NCBI GenBank assembly: GCA_023375675.1
Contig: JALQBC010000005.1
Coordinates: forward strand, 992,001-1,056,000
Reading direction: 5' to 3'
From: Cytospora piceicola
Lineage: Eukaryota > Ascomycota > Sordariomycetes > Diaporthales > Cytosporaceae
DNA: 64,000 bases
The notes beneath the pieces are model-generated. The model was not told the DNA's origin and searched no databases. It was given only the letters and a program-made list of their open reading frames with translations. The translations under genes were made by a program, and so were the position numbers. This document shows positions 23,201 through 35,426 of the stretch, in pieces (the stretch's first letter is position 1; each line of letters begins with the position of its first letter).

Positions 23201-26200
23201 AAGAGCCATGTTTCGCGAAAGAAGAGACCAAATTAAGCGCCTGCCGCCGCTTACGATAAATAATGATGGCCGGACGAGAGCTTTCCGGCCGCGTTCTTCT
23301 CGTCTTGCGAGGCTTCGTTGAACATGAAACATCCCCCCGAGGGGACTTTGGGAAATCTGCACGGACGAGTCAGGGCGTAGGCGGTGGCACTCCGCTAGGC
23401 ATCTTCCGGGTCGCCGAGACGGCCATGATTCTTTTTGTCTCGAGTCGAAGGAGGGGGGGGGGGGTAGAACTTGGGAATGTAGCATACCACATCGCTGTTG
23501 GCACAGGCCGAAGGTGCTACGTTGTACCGCTCAATCGTGCGGTCTCTTGACCAGCCTGTGAGTCGTGATACGGGAGGTGGCCCTTTTTTCTTTCTTTCTT
23601 GGAAACAAGAAGGCGTCCGTGGGAGACCGCGTAGACGGGGCTCGTCGATCAGTGCAATTCTAGACGCCTTTGCGAGATTCAGACTCTGGACCGTGTCGAG
23701 GTTGGTCATAAGGCTCGATGGGCCGCGGGATCCCACCGCCTCCGATAATGTCCGTACCGTAGACGCCAGGTTCATATGGAGTGCAGTAGCACCGTGGAGG
23801 CAATGTGATGGTTGACGGCTTCCAGCAGCAGCATCGGGTTCCCACCTTGCGGTGACCAAAGCCACGATGCATTGAAGCGGAAGGATGAAACGCAACGATT
23901 CGCCGTCTATAATCCCGACGCAAGTACAGGAGTGCAAAGCCCGGTTGGGGTTGAGCCAGCAGCACATCACTCGACTGTCAACCCAGAGGTCGGGATGGAA
24001 ACTATCGTCAGCTGCCCGACTCTTGTCGTTTTCGTACTTATCCAACGTTGGGGCGACGATGCTTTGACTTTGTATAGCTCAGCCTTCGCGGGGTGGTAAC
24101 ACAGCAGTGTAAGTAGGACGGTCACACATATCGGGCGCTGAACACTCGGGCCCCCAAATAAAGGGCATCTACTACGCTAGGCTGGCCAGCTAACAAATTG
24201 CCGACTGGTGCTTGGCCAGGGATGTGGTACACAAGATATGCGAAGGGCGATCCAGGTGCTCTGTGTCAGTATGAATTTCCTGCAGTCTGCCGGTGCCACG
24301 GGATCTGACTGGATGGTGAGGTTGGCAGTGAACTCTCCCGCCGGCAGAGAGGTGCAATACGTGAGGTGGGATTTGTATCAACATCAGCATATCGCAGGGT
24401 AAACTGCATCACCCTCCATATCGTCATCTGCGTGCCTAGACTGACATCGCGGTGGTGACCAAGAAGACCGCCTTATGTTGGTGCTGCTGGATGACATGGC
24501 GTGGCGTGGTGTGGCGTGGCGTGGGCCTGGCCTGGCATAGAGATTTTGACCTTCGGCGGCGAGGACATCGAATTTCACAGACGCCGTGGGAGGCCGCCAT
24601 AAGGTCATGTGCGATGATGTGTCTGTCATCGTTGGCGTCGTCTCGTAGCCATCTATTGCAAGCCGTGAAATCGCAGCTGCCAATTTGCGCCATATTGTTT
24701 ATTTCGTGCCAACCAGCTCCTCGCGCAGTCCGTTGGCACCGGACGCACGTATTGAAAATGGCAGTAACGCCGATGCGGTATTACCGACGACCATCATTGT
24801 CGACACTACAAGGCCACATGGCTGCCGGGATGAAGGGGTTTGCACGTTGGCCTTGACGCTTCAAAGTCAGGGCAGTGTGCAGCGATATCGCCCTTCCCCA
24901 CAATATATGTATGAACAAGGCGGTATCAATTGTTGGGGCTGGTGGAAAAGGTGCGCTGCAGATGGGACCCAGCCGGATAGGATAGACTTCGTGTTCGATG
25001 TATGTGAGAAGTGAGTGATCTCGGTTTTGACGACTGAGTGCGGAAGCTCAGAACGGCATGGTACCGTAGTAAATCGTGGGTTGTGGTATACACAGTAGTC
25101 TTGATGACTCGCTCGGATGCATTGCCATCGTCACATTGCCTCGACTCGGGGTAGACTCAGTGGATTGGCTGGCGCCACGACAGCAAGCTGGCCAAGTCTT
25201 GTCCTCTCATCTTCATCGCACATCTCCACGTAGGGATTGGAGTGCAGATGGAATGGAGTATCATGGGACGTGGATATGTAGGGTAGCCGCATACCTTGAG
25301 GTCTCACAGCCGCCGCATTGCCCCCCCAACCCCTTGAGTTTTGCGTCGTATACATGCCATAGCATCCGACTCGTCCGGGCAGAAAGAAGTAAATGCAATG
25401 CAATGGCCCCCGTACAGCTGTATAAGTTACTGCAGTGTCGGAGGTGGACTATCATTTCCTTCTTTGCGGAACGCTGGATGGATGGCTGGGCGGCGGCTCT
25501 CGTACAGATCAGACCCTGTTGGGCGGCTGGGTGTCCAGGAGGATCTGAGAAGGAACACCAGAACAAAACGTGCCAACGCAGTAGGTGAGAATTAGTGTCA
25601 ACCGCTTGCTCGGCGCCTGTCCCCAGGAGTGGAGAGATCAACAGTGTTTCGTCGTCAGGGACACAACAGCCCCGGGCTAAGACTAGGCAAGCAAAAAATA
25701 GACCAAACAACGGCTTCGAGATCCAGGGCACTTTTACTCTTGAATTGAAACACAAACACTCTCTAGATCGGACCCATTCTTACCGTTCCCATGTACCTAT
25801 GTACTGTGTGGACCCACTGCTGTTTGGTCATGCTAATAGAGTGTCAGGATCCATTACATGGACTGTTTGGGAAGTTGGTAGCCTCATCGTCTCTACCCGT
25901 TTCCGGTGATGGTATCAAGGTCCTGGATGGAAAGTTACCCCGGCCAGCAATCGATGCCCATGCCCTTGTACGGCGAGGCTGTAGTCACAGCACCACAAAG
26001 ATTATTTCGTTTCATCGGCTGTCCAGAGCAGGCTGCGGTCTGCGCAGTCCCGTGGCTTTCAGGTCCTGCTGGTTTGGGCCCTGGGTAGGTGACCAGGAAG
26101 GGATCCAAGATGGAACTTAACTCCTCATGCTGTCCGAGGACGTTCTGAGGCTGGATCCCATCAAAGCAGCCAGACGGAGAGCCCGGGGGCCAAAATGCTA

Positions 26201-28739
26201 CCCTCTCTGCATTGATCGGTGATCTGGGACGCTCCATGGGTTTATGGTGTACATGTGATATGTCGTGGATAACCACAGATGTCACATTCGACTCGGATCA
26301 TAACCTTGCCGTCTTGGATGGGCGAGGACGCCAAAATCAAATAACATGCTCAAATGTGACCATCGCCACCCGTGCCTCTAAATGGTTCCATGCTGAAGTG
26401 TGAGGGCTCATGCGGCGTTGACATGGCTTGGGCAGGAATCGATTGATCCTTTGTCATGGAAATCGCAAGATGCATGCTCTATTGGGCATGTGTAGTCGGC
26501 TCTGCCTGCACGCTCACCGGTCTTCTGCACGCTTTCGAGCCCAAAGCTTTGAAGTCCGGGGCAAGAAGTCAAGTGAGTAAGGTGGATGGCCTAGAGAGCA
26601 GGAGTCTTTCACCGTCTCAACATCTTGTGCCCAGTCGATTACCGTAGCAGTGTAGCTAGGCGACACCGTAACAATACAGTGCTGCCGTGGTCAGTGATCC
26701 CTTGTTGAGGTCTTCGCGATGACCTCAGCAGCTGTAGTGAGGGTTTTGGCCCCCTCTCCCCCTCCTTTTTCCGGCCTCCCATGGCGCAACCCCATTTCCG
26801 ACATTACCACCACGAATGCGTAGGTAGTTGCAGGTGTGCGTGTGTGTGTGCGTGTGTGCCTGTGGCCCCAGACTCTAATCAGCAGAGATCTGCGGGTTCC
26901 AGGTTGATTTGGTTCGGTTCAAGCATGATTCGAGGCCCGCACTGAAGTGGTCCAGCATCGTGTCGTGCTCCAGGGCTGTGTCCGAAGTGGAACGGTGTTC
27001 GGGAGACCGGCGTGGCCTGCGTGGGCACTCCTGGCACCACCATAGACGGGCCCGTTGATATTGTAGACCCGACGCCGAACTGTGGATATTTGATGATCCT
27101 CAAACGGTGAGATTCCTCGAGAGAAGTCCTTGAGTTCTGACTTCTGAAGAGAAGTTGAGGGGTCAGCCGGGGGGGGGCTGCGATTCCACTATATGCAGCC
27201 ACGCGGTGCGGTCGGACCGGGCGCGCTCCAGAAGGAGTCAGGCAGCAAGAATTCACCTGAAAGAAGGATGGAAGAATAAGCAGTGGAAAAGGCCTTGCGC
27301 AAAAAGACCCTTTGGTGAGATTTTTTCTATGTTTGTATGCATAGGAAGAAAGATGGTTTGTTGTTGTGACGTGATGAATTTCCAGGTCGTGTTTCGGCTT
27401 GAGGGATTGGGTTTCTTCAAGGAGGGTTATGAAGGGGGGCCTTTGGGGGGTTTGGGGGGGGGGGGTTGGCAAGGTAAACAGAGGTACCTATGTACCCTCT
27501 GTAGAGAAGGTGCTTGGGTGAACTGACGTCGACATCGACATCGACATCGACATTGACATCGACATTGACATCAACAACACCGACTCTCCTTCATTCCAAT
27601 TCTTCTCATTATCATCATTATCCTCTTCTTCATCAATCATGCCTTCAGCCTTCAATCCTCAATCTGTCTGAGCATGATGGACCTTCCCGATCGAGAGGTA
27701 CTTAGCAAGGTGGCCCTCCCTGCCTCATACTTCATACGTTAATGCGTTATGCCAAAGCTCGTCGGCCGAACGCATCCGGCTTTCCTCTTGTGGCCCCATC
27801 CTCTTCCCTTCCAAATTTCAGAAGGGTCATATTGCGCCAGCCACGGCGTTCCAGGGATCCTGAGTATCCATTCCATCGGGAATGGGGCAGAGGGAAGAGG
27901 GATGAGGGATGAGGGAAGAAACCCCCCGGCCTCTGTCCCTTTGGTTCATATTCAATCAGTGGCCCTGGCCTAGATGGTCAAGGGATTTGCACACAGTATG
28001 TATCGAGTATCTGGAGCCTCCCCCTTCGAGATCTCCGACCTCAGATCTCAGCCGAGAACGGTGCCGTCCACGACTGCTGTATCGTACTGTACAGCGTATC
28101 ACAACTCATTTGTCCCATCGCATCGAGACCGAGACTGGAACTTGAGACTGGGAGATGTTGAGAATTTTGAGAGACTTGAGGCATCGCTCATTACTCGCTG
28201 GAGTCTTGTTCCTGGAAGGCCCCTGTTTCCCCAGCTTGTTGTTGCTTGTTCCCGCCAACAAATAGCCCCAAGTGCCTGGACCTGAGGTTGAGATCTGGTT
28301 AGCCTCATCAGGGACGAGGCGGGTGAGGCGACAGAGCGTTACATTTAAGGTGGATCCTCTTCAGGGCAGTGGGTATGTGGGTACCAAGGGGGGGTGGGTG
28401 TGTGTTCATTGACAACGCAACGGCAGCAGCGCAGTCAGGCAGTATTCCCTCTTTTTCTTTCTTCATACCCCCCCCTTCCTTCTCAAGTAGTGAGAGTTTG
28501 GTTTTCTTGGGTCGTCATTTAGGTCCAATATCCGGTATGTGGTCTGAATGGTCTTGGTGGTCTTGGTGGTGCGGATACCATAGCACTGTCCACACACATG
28601 TTGTAATGGACGAATCTCCAAGGCAAGTGAACTCCTAGCTTGATCCTTGCGCTGCCATGTCCTGCCAGCTGCCCTTGGGTATTGGGAAATGGTTGCATTG
28701 GCATTCGGCATTGCATGGTCAGTCAGGTAGAGAAGAGAT
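20255..28739. other. Gene-poor region of about 8.5 kb
   Basis: Read on both strands without finding a recognisable gene. The longest frames (minus 23395-24045, minus 26879-27472) have no family texture. G homopolymer runs of 10-12 occur at about 21650, 21897, 23453 and 27454, and a C run at about 21447. A GACATC-type hexamer array is at 27526-27574. Much of it may be regulatory, untranslated or degenerate sequence. Confidence 0.45.
27526..27574. repeat. Imperfect GACATC hexamer array
   Basis: About eight hexamer units, mostly GACATC with three changed to GACATT. It lies in a spacer with no gene assigned; one frame through it reads as Ser-Thr repeats with no coding support. Confidence 0.85.
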
Positions 28740-28796
28740 ACGGATCCGTATAGTAAGTAGACCGGGTATTGCGCTATGTATATATTGTATATGTAT

Positions 28797-29052
28797 GTAT
28801 GTACCTACCTAGGTACCTAGGTAATCTACTAAAAGAGTGGTGGGTGGTAGAGAAGAAGGGTAGTATGTAAAACGAACGAAACGGACTGCGGGATGACCAT
28901 TTATCTATTCGTTCAGCCATTTATCATTCCCTTGCTACCTACCTAGGTACCTAGGTACCTAGACAGGTACCTATATAAGTATTTAGGTACCTACCTACCT
29001 AGGCGGGTACTACCTAGGTACCGGGGTGCCCTGAGTACCTACCTAGGTACCC
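28797..29052. repeat. Dense cluster of TACCTAGGTA palindromes
   Basis: Within about 255 bases the word TACCTAGGTACC and half-words (cctacctaggtacc, ctatataagtatttaggtacc, cctaggcggg) recur at 28801-28823, 28938-28963, 28964-28999, 29000-29022 and 29037-29052. The unit is self-complementary around CCTAGG. Smaller copies are scattered elsewhere in the window. It lies upstream of the SOK1 leader. Confidence 0.9.
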
Positions 29053-30786
29053 AGTCCACTGTACCCAGCGTATTCCGGACAGCAGCCACACCTTTGCAAC
29101 CCCAGAACCCAGTAGCACCCAGTACTTTGGTATGCAATGCACTGGACTCTCTCTCTCTCTGTGTTTCTGCATTTGCATCTGCATCTGCATCTGCATCTGC
29201 ATCCCTTTCTTCAAATCCTCCATCTCCATTGTCACTCTCTGCTCCATTTTGCCTTCATACCAGAGATTTTCATTCGATTCTCCTTTTCTTTTCCGCCCTT
29301 TCCTTGTAACCTTCGCTTACCTACCCTTGACCTATCTTATAACTCACGGATACCCAAATCCACTTTGCTCTCCACTGGTGTCACGCTCTTTTTGGCTTGA
29401 TTTCCCTCTTCTCTTCCTTCCGCTCTTCAACTTCACTTGCTTGTTGTTTCCTACTGCGGTTTCAGCATCGACAATACATACATACTTACCTACCTAACTA
29501 AACATACATTACATACCTACATACGCTACTTGACACGACCTCTTCCACATCATATTCGCCTTTGCTTCACCTAGCCTCATCCGGCTTTCCCCTACACACA
29601 CACACATATACACACACAACTTGTCCTGCCTCACCACTCAAGTCAGTTCAAGTCTGCGTGTTAGTGAGTCTGTTGTACTGTACTGTACTGTACTGTATTG
29701 TACTTAACTTACTCTGCTGTCTGCCGCCCTCTTCCGATACAGGTACAACCCACGCCGTACTCTGTAACTATACCTCCATACGCTGTCAATAGTCACCTCG
29801 CCCCAAACCGCCCTACCTTTGCCCCTAGAGACACACTCAAGGGGGGGAATACCAACTGCTTCGGGCACCCATTATTGTTGGATCATATCAAAACCCCAAC
29901 CGGCATTGTCCTGAGAAGGTTCCAAGGTTGGCCTACGTGACTCTCTTTAAAAAGGAGTAGCGTTCCGATCTGTCCGGTCCCAGCTTTTCTTTCTTTTGTT
30001 TCTCAACGCTACTTAAGTTCACCATATCGACGCCGCTTCTTCCACTGTTACACGCCGATTGAAGCCGCCCCCGACCTTCGTCCCTTCCTTCCGCCGGTAC
30101 TTCTGGCAAACGGAATACGGACACCACCTTCTTAACTGGGCTGCTCCTTCCGGGCTCCTTGCTACGCCAATCTGGTCGGGCATCCTGCGCCTCTTGTGCC
30201 GTCTTACTCTTACCAATCCTCTACGGTGCCAACGACCAAAGGACGATACCGGAACTTTAAAAACACAATATTCCCGGCCACAGCTCGATAGGCCTTTGGC
30301 TTGCCAGCGATTCCCTCACACAACAGGTCAGTAAACAGCCCTTGTCGCTTCCCCTCGCTTCTCATCAGAGAACACAAAGCCAGCCTGCTTCTCTCGAGAC
30401 CTGTAGTTGGCTGCGCCTACCCACGTACAACCTTGAAAGAGGAGAGGTCATGCAGCCAGCCGATGCAAGAGTGCACGAGACCTCGATGGACTAGCATGCG
30501 GAGGAAGCCCGCTGTTTATTCTATCTTCTTCATTAGAGATATTTGTGCTGACCTGCATGCCACCGGCCTGATAGCCACGACTTTTTGTAATCCAGGTCTG
30601 CGTTGGGGTTTTGTCTTCGAAGTTTCACACCTCGGCGCCGATTCCCGAAGTTGACCACTCCAGAAGGGGCGAATCTTCTATCGCTGGCACAAGATTCCAC
30701 TACATTGGTGATCCCCACTTCCTGTGATACCACAGGCAAATCGAGAAATACAGGACCAGCTGGACTGGCGTAAGAAGATAGGAGAG
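29053..30786 (+). promoter_or_regulatory. Long pyrimidine-rich upstream/leader region of SOK1
   Basis: The plus strand is strongly C/T-rich for about 1.7 kb. It carries a TGCATC hexamer array (29168-29203), a CA-rich tract (about 29593-29620) and a TGTAC pentamer array (29674-29704). Several pyrimidine tracts end in acceptor-like cag (30323, 30594, 30733), suggesting one or more leader introns. Many short upstream frames precede ATG 30787. This looks like an extended transcribed leader of a regulated gene, but no transcript evidence is available. Confidence 0.45.
29674..29704. repeat. TGTAC pentamer array
   Basis: About six pentamer units (one reads TGTAT), inside the presumed SOK1 leader or promoter. 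Confidence 0.85.
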
Positions 30787-32760
30787 ATGAACGACCAAGG
30801 CGCCGGCGGGCACATATCGCAACATTCGAGGTCGGAATCCCAGAACGAGACCGCGGCAGCGATGGAAACGAGGAGTACGACTTCAGCCGAGTCAGAAGAC
30901 CACGTACAAGAGCATCCGCGATCAGAGTCAGAAACGTCCCAGACGTCGGCAAATTCAGTGACTGCGGCTTCCTCAGTCTCATCATGCCCCTTGGTGGTGC
31001 CCGACGCAACTCCGGCTCGTCAGTTCGCGCCCGCAACGACGCCTGAACCCAGGAGTAATTTGTTCCACCCACCTCGACCATTAGAGCCACCAGTGACCAA
31101 GGCGACGTTAAGTGAGCTGGACGTCACAAAAATAATACATAATCCTAAACTGCGCCATGACATCAACTTCGACCCGGAACTTCACTTTCGACCAAATTTG
31201 GACGGCGAAAAGGGACGGAGAAAGCAGGAGAAGGCGAACCAATTTTGGGCGACGCTGCAGGACCAACTACTCCTGTTCGTCGTAGATCGAGAAGCGTTCT
31301 TGAGGGAATACCCCACCGGAGACGACTGGTGCTTACCAACCTTGCTGAGAGCTGTGAAGGAGATCATCCAGACCCTGGTACCGCAACGAGATCGGGAATT
31401 CCTGCACGACGGCTTTAATGTGGACCTGTTGATGCAGCAGTTCAACCGTGGGATAGCAGACTTGGAAAAAGTGGCGTCATGGTTGTCCGGCGTTCTGAAG
31501 CTGCACTGTGCTCCTATGCGCGACGAGTGGGTGGACGAGATGTACAGCGAGCTTTCCAACGGCAACCAGAACAACGACATGGCTGAGCTGGTCAAGGGCA
31601 TGCGCAGTCTTCTCTGCGTTCTGGAGGCGATGAAGCTAGACGTCGCAAACCACCAGATCCGCTGCCTCAGACCCATGCTGATCGAGGATACGGTGCATTT
31701 CGAGCAGCGGTTCTTCTACAAGAAGATCACTGCCAACAGGTTGGATATCAGCGGGGCACGGCTGTGGTACGGAGAGGCGGTGCGCAGCTACACCGGAACA
31801 CCTCAGGACGCCCGGATCTTTGGCGAGACAGCTGCGTTCTTCGAAGCACTGGCAAAGCTGATCCTCCCCTCGACGGCCAAGGAGACTATTCCGAACACGT
31901 TCCTGTTTGATGAGGAGCGCATTGTCAAGTTGCGATCCGACATGCTGGATGCCATCAATCTCGAGGTTTGCATGAGGCTCTACGAGGACTTAGACCGGGT
32001 ATCTCGGGTTCAATCCTCAACGCCATCATTCCTGTCGCCTGGTCCTACCTCAGCTCCCTCGTACGTGGTGGACGATGAAGCCAGCATGCATAGCAACAGG
32101 AACTCGGGCGACTTCAACTTCTTCAACACTTCATCGTCTCGACCCTCCAGTCTCGCGCTGTCGGCATGCGGCTCCGCAAACTCCTCACCCCGGAGCTCGG
32201 GATACATTACGCTCCAGCCGCCCACCTCGGCTGACACGGCTGAATCAACGGTCGCAAAGGCCAACACCGTATACGACTCGCTTGTTGCTTTGCTCAACAC
32301 CGCGCCATCACACCAGAGACCCCGCCAAAGGTGGCACGATCTCGTACCCAGCATCGCGATCCAGATCTTCCGGTACACAAATGCCCCGCAGGACTTTCTG
32401 CCTCAATTCGAAGCCAAGCTTGCGCAACATCTCGATGAGATGAACAGCGACCTCTACCAGGCTGTCGAGCAGCACTTCCACGCCAAGGTGATGATGGAGC
32501 TTGAACGACGCGTCAAGGATTTCAGGAACCTGAGCGGCGTCGCACTCTTCTCTGTCGCTACTGGCGGCCGAGTAGGTGGGCCGGGATTGGGACGCTGGGA
32601 AGATAATGCTGGCTGCGACGCAGGTATGGGCCAGGAGTCCAGAGATGAAGGTGCCGTGGAGGACATGGCTGTGCGGTTGGCCCACCTGGGTGTGCTGCAT
32701 TGGAGAGTCTGGGGTCAAATGGTGTATCTCGACGGCATGGATGAGATGGTTGTCGATTGA
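30787..32760 (+). CDS. SOK1: SOK1-like protein with TCP11 domain
   Basis: Single exon, 657 residues. ATG 30787 is the first Met in the frame; the frame is open slightly upstream (30724) without another ATG. Residues 1-105 are Ser/Thr/Glu-rich and probably disordered. From about residue 118, NPKLRHDINFDPELHFRPN starts the conserved TCP11/Sok1 domain, followed by ANQFWATLQDQLLLFV, the LPTLLRAVKEIIQTLVP helix and RCLRPMLIEDTVHFEQRFF. A Ser-rich insert at about 420-490 (LSPGPTSAPSYVVDDEASM and following) interrupts the domain, and the C-terminal part ends LGVLHWRVWGQMVYL. In yeast, Sok1 overexpression suppresses loss of cAMP-dependent protein kinase, so a role in PKA-linked growth signalling is plausible (family knowledge). 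The biochemical activity of the domain is unknown. Confidence 0.88.
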   Translation: MNDQGAGGHISQHSRSESQNETAAAMETRSTTSAESEDHVQEHPRSESETSQTSANSVTAASSVSSCPLVVPDATPARQFAPATTPEPRSNLFHPPRPLEPPVTKATLSELDVTKIIHNPKLRHDINFDPELHFRPNLDGEKGRRKQEKANQFWATLQDQLLLFVVDREAFLREYPTGDDWCLPTLLRAVKEIIQTLVPQRDREFLHDGFNVDLLMQQFNRGIADLEKVASWLSGVLKLHCAPMRDEWVDEMYSELSNGNQNNDMAELVKGMRSLLCVLEAMKLDVANHQIRCLRPMLIEDTVHFEQRFFYKKITANRLDISGARLWYGEAVRSYTGTPQDARIFGETAAFFEALAKLILPSTAKETIPNTFLFDEERIVKLRSDMLDAINLEVCMRLYEDLDRVSRVQSSTPSFLSPGPTSAPSYVVDDEASMHSNRNSGDFNFFNTSSSRPSSLALSACGSANSSPRSSGYITLQPPTSADTAESTVAKANTVYDSLVALLNTAPSHQRPRQRWHDLVPSIAIQIFRYTNAPQDFLPQFEAKLAQHLDEMNSDLYQAVEQHFHAKVMMELERRVKDFRNLSGVALFSVATGGRVGGPGLGRWEDNAGCDAGMGQESRDEGAVEDMAVRLAHLGVLHWRVWGQMVYLDGMDEMVVD

Positions 32761-34363
32761 GGCATTGGTCTTCTGGGATGAGAGGTTTCGCCTCACGCCA
32801 GAGACGACCAGATCCCCCTCGCCGGATACGAATGTTACCCCACGGCCAATCCACCAAACCGAAAGGTACCATCAAGACGGAGCTTGGAGAGGGCACATCG
32901 GTACTGCCACGAATACGGAGGTAGACACTCGACCATTCCCCCTTGCACTCTACATTCTCCGGTGCCATCGGGTTCAAAATTTCCTTTTTTTTGTCGGGCT
33001 TCAAAATACCCCAGCATTGTAATGCTTTCGCATTTTCTCTTATTTTCCGAGTCTTTGCATACTTTTCCCATCGAATTGGGATCAGATAACAGTATCATGC
33101 GTACGCAATGGGGGCACGGGGGTTAAAGTTAGAAAGGACCAGGAACAGCGATGTCCAAGAACAAGGCGTTAGGAGGGTGTTTTTAAATTTTGCATATTTG
33201 GAGCTCACGGAAACAGACGGCTTCTTGGTTTCCTTTGTGTGTGTGTGTGTGTGTGTGTGTTTATGTGTGTGTTTTTCGCGTTGCATTTGCAGGGTCAAAG
33301 CAAAGTGCGCCCCCCAGTCCGTGTTAAGGTTGTTTAAGGTTGTTTGTTATTAGAAAGGATTGTTCTGCTTTATTCTACTGCTTGGGTTGGCTCGAGTGTT
33401 TTATCTAGCCCATGGGCTGGCTACTTCTTACCACGTTGGAGATGTTATTCCCAGTTGTGGAATTGGAGGATATACCCTGCCACCCCCCAACATAACACCA
33501 AACCCTCGGCAAAGGGGATAGAGAGAAGAGAATCATCATCAATATTCGTTCTTTTGGAAACTTGGTTTGGTTTGCCGCATTCTTATCATGGGTGTCCGTT
33601 TTCTCATCTTCACCTTGCAGAGTCGACAAGATAATAATAACATAATGAGAATTCATCGCATTGGGTATGCATGGTAGAAGCTAGCTAGCCACCTTGTCTC
33701 GCGCGAATGCTTGTTTACTGGATTGTATGTATGTAGATAATCAGACACGTTGACGTTGAATACCGGCTGCTGACCGACCCAGCAGTTTGGGTCGTGGCTG
33801 ACGGGCGTGGGTAAGGTACAAAGTATATTCTCAGCCGCAACAGTGCACAATGAGGCTGTTGAGGCTGACCGACCTGTGCCTCGGTATGTTCGATGGAAGA
33901 GTATAGTTCCCCCAGATACTTTGAATTGCTCCCATCTCCAAATCAAAGATTACGACGACCATTGGGTCCAAAACTACGCGCATCGGTGGGTAGACAGACT
34001 ATGTACACTACCTGCCTAGGTAATCACCTGACTCCAAAGTTACGTTGAGCCGCAAAACTACGGATGTGAAAACTACGTACGTGTTTATGCGGAAGTGCAT
34101 CATTGAGTTTTGGCTGGCGTGTTTCTAGAACTCGCACACCCCCCCCCCCCACTTTGCTTTGCAACCATTCTCAAGTAAGTATTCAACCACCGACGTCTTT
34201 ACATGTTATGATTCTCAACTTTTGTTAGATATTCGCGCTCACTCTCCAACTACCATCATTCCCTGGATCCAGAGATTCTTGACAATCTACCTGCTCTGAC
34301 CTATATTTGTCACCTGTTTCACCCCGGAAAACACCCAGACACACACAAGTCCTGCGACCAAGC
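32761..34363. other. Spacer between SOK1 and the PLP-protein gene
   Basis: SOK1 3' region, then promoter of the next gene. Contains a GT dinucleotide tract (33235-33272) and a C run of about 12 near 34139. No gene recognised. Confidence 0.55.
33235..33272. repeat. GT dinucleotide microsatellite
   Basis: About 13 GT units, a one-unit interruption, then a second short GT block, in the SOK1 3' spacer. Confidence 0.9.
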
Positions 34364-35426
34364 ATGAGCGAGATAGAGATGAAGGTAGACCCAGTCAGAG
34401 CCAAGGCGCTCGTCTCACAACTGCAAGAGGTGCAGCAGAAAGTCACCGCCGCCGCAAAGGGCCGAAATGTAAGTTGTTTCTCTATGTCTCTCAGTCACCA
34501 ACCACAAACGTCCGGTCGTCCGTCCACCCCCCTCAACCTCATCTGTTCACCCGTTCGTTCGTTTGTTTCGTGTGTACGAGCCGGTGGTGAAGCCGAGCCG
34601 AAGACCAAAAAAAAAACCAAACCCTCACGACATTACCCACACGAGCCTCCAGGCCAAGGCTGACACGTGCGACCTTCCCGGCCCGGCCCAACAGGTGAGG
34701 CTGGTCGCGGTCTCCAAGCTCAAGCCCGCCAACGACATCCTCGCCCTGCACCAGGGCCCGGCCCGGCAGCTCCACTTCGGCGAGAACTACGCCCAGGAGC
34801 TGGGCCAGAAGGCCGAGCTGCTCCCCCGCTCCGTCCGGTGGCACTTCATCGGCGGGCTGCAGTCGACGCACTGCAAGCCGCTCGCCCGCATCCCCAACCT
34901 CTTTGCCGTGTCGAGCGTCGACACGCCCAAGAAGGCGCGCCTGCTCAACAGGTCCCGCGGCGAGTTCCTGGCCTCCGCCGACGCCGCCCCCGCCACCGCG
35001 CCGGAGGGGGCCTGGGGCGGGAGGATCGGCGTGCACGTGCAGGTCAACACCTCGGGCGAGGAGGCCAAGTCCGGGTGCGCGCCGGGGCGCGACGCCGTGG
35101 AGCTGTGCCGGCTGGTCCTCGCCGAGTGCCCGCACCTCCGCCTGCTGGGCCTCATGACCATCGGGGCCATCGCGCGGAGCGCCGCGGCGGCGACCGCCGA
35201 GAGCGAGAACGAGGACTTTGTGCTGCTGAGGGCCCAGAGGGACCTGGTGGCCGAGGAGCTGAGGGACCTGCTGGGCGCGAGGGAGGAGGGCGGGGAGCTG
35301 GAGCTGAGCATGGGCATGAGCGAGGACTTTGAGGGCGCCATCGGGCTGGGGAGCGGCGAGGTGCGGGTCGGGAGCACCATCTTCGGGACGAGGGGGCCCA
35401 AGTCCGAGGCCAAGATTCTTGCCTGA
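34364..35426 (+). CDS. Pyridoxal-phosphate homeostasis protein (YggS/PROSC/YBL036C family)
   Basis: Two exons, 34364-34468 and 34695-35426, 278 residues; the 226-base intron has a gtaagt donor and acceptor acag. After a helical N-terminus, VRLVAVSKLKPANDI carries the PLP-binding Lys (K43). HFGENYAQEL, RWHFIGGLQSTHCKPLA and NLFAVSSVDTPKKA follow. The second half has HVQVNTSGEEAKSG, LGLMTIGAI and the C-terminal SMGMSEDFEGAIGLGSGEV, then a GSTIFGTRG phosphate-binding end. The family is a monomeric TIM-barrel protein like the alanine racemase N-domain. It binds PLP and keeps the free vitamer pool balanced without known enzymatic activity (family knowledge). Exon 2 is extremely GC-rich at third positions, unlike exon 1. 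The gene is convergent with AP-2 alpha. Confidence 0.95.

Noticed and set aside
23395..24045. 216-codon minus-strand frame
   Set aside because: No family texture, ends in a Pro run coded by a G homopolymer, no plausible promoter or splice context.
26879..27472. 197-codon minus-strand frame
   Set aside because: Reasonable residue mix but no recognisable motif, begins in a poly-C-derived Pro stretch, and a neighbouring frame looks equally plausible.
28797..29052. Telomere repeat or subtelomere boundary
   Set aside because: The unit is a CCTAGG palindrome, not the fungal TTAGGG telomere repeat, and conserved genes flank it on both sides.
34539..35413. Long open frames overlapping the PLP-protein gene (plus 34667-35332, minus 34539-35135, minus 34787-35413)
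   Set aside because: Shadow frames created by extreme GC3 in the true exon; composition is Arg/Ala/Gly/Pro and there is no family resemblance.
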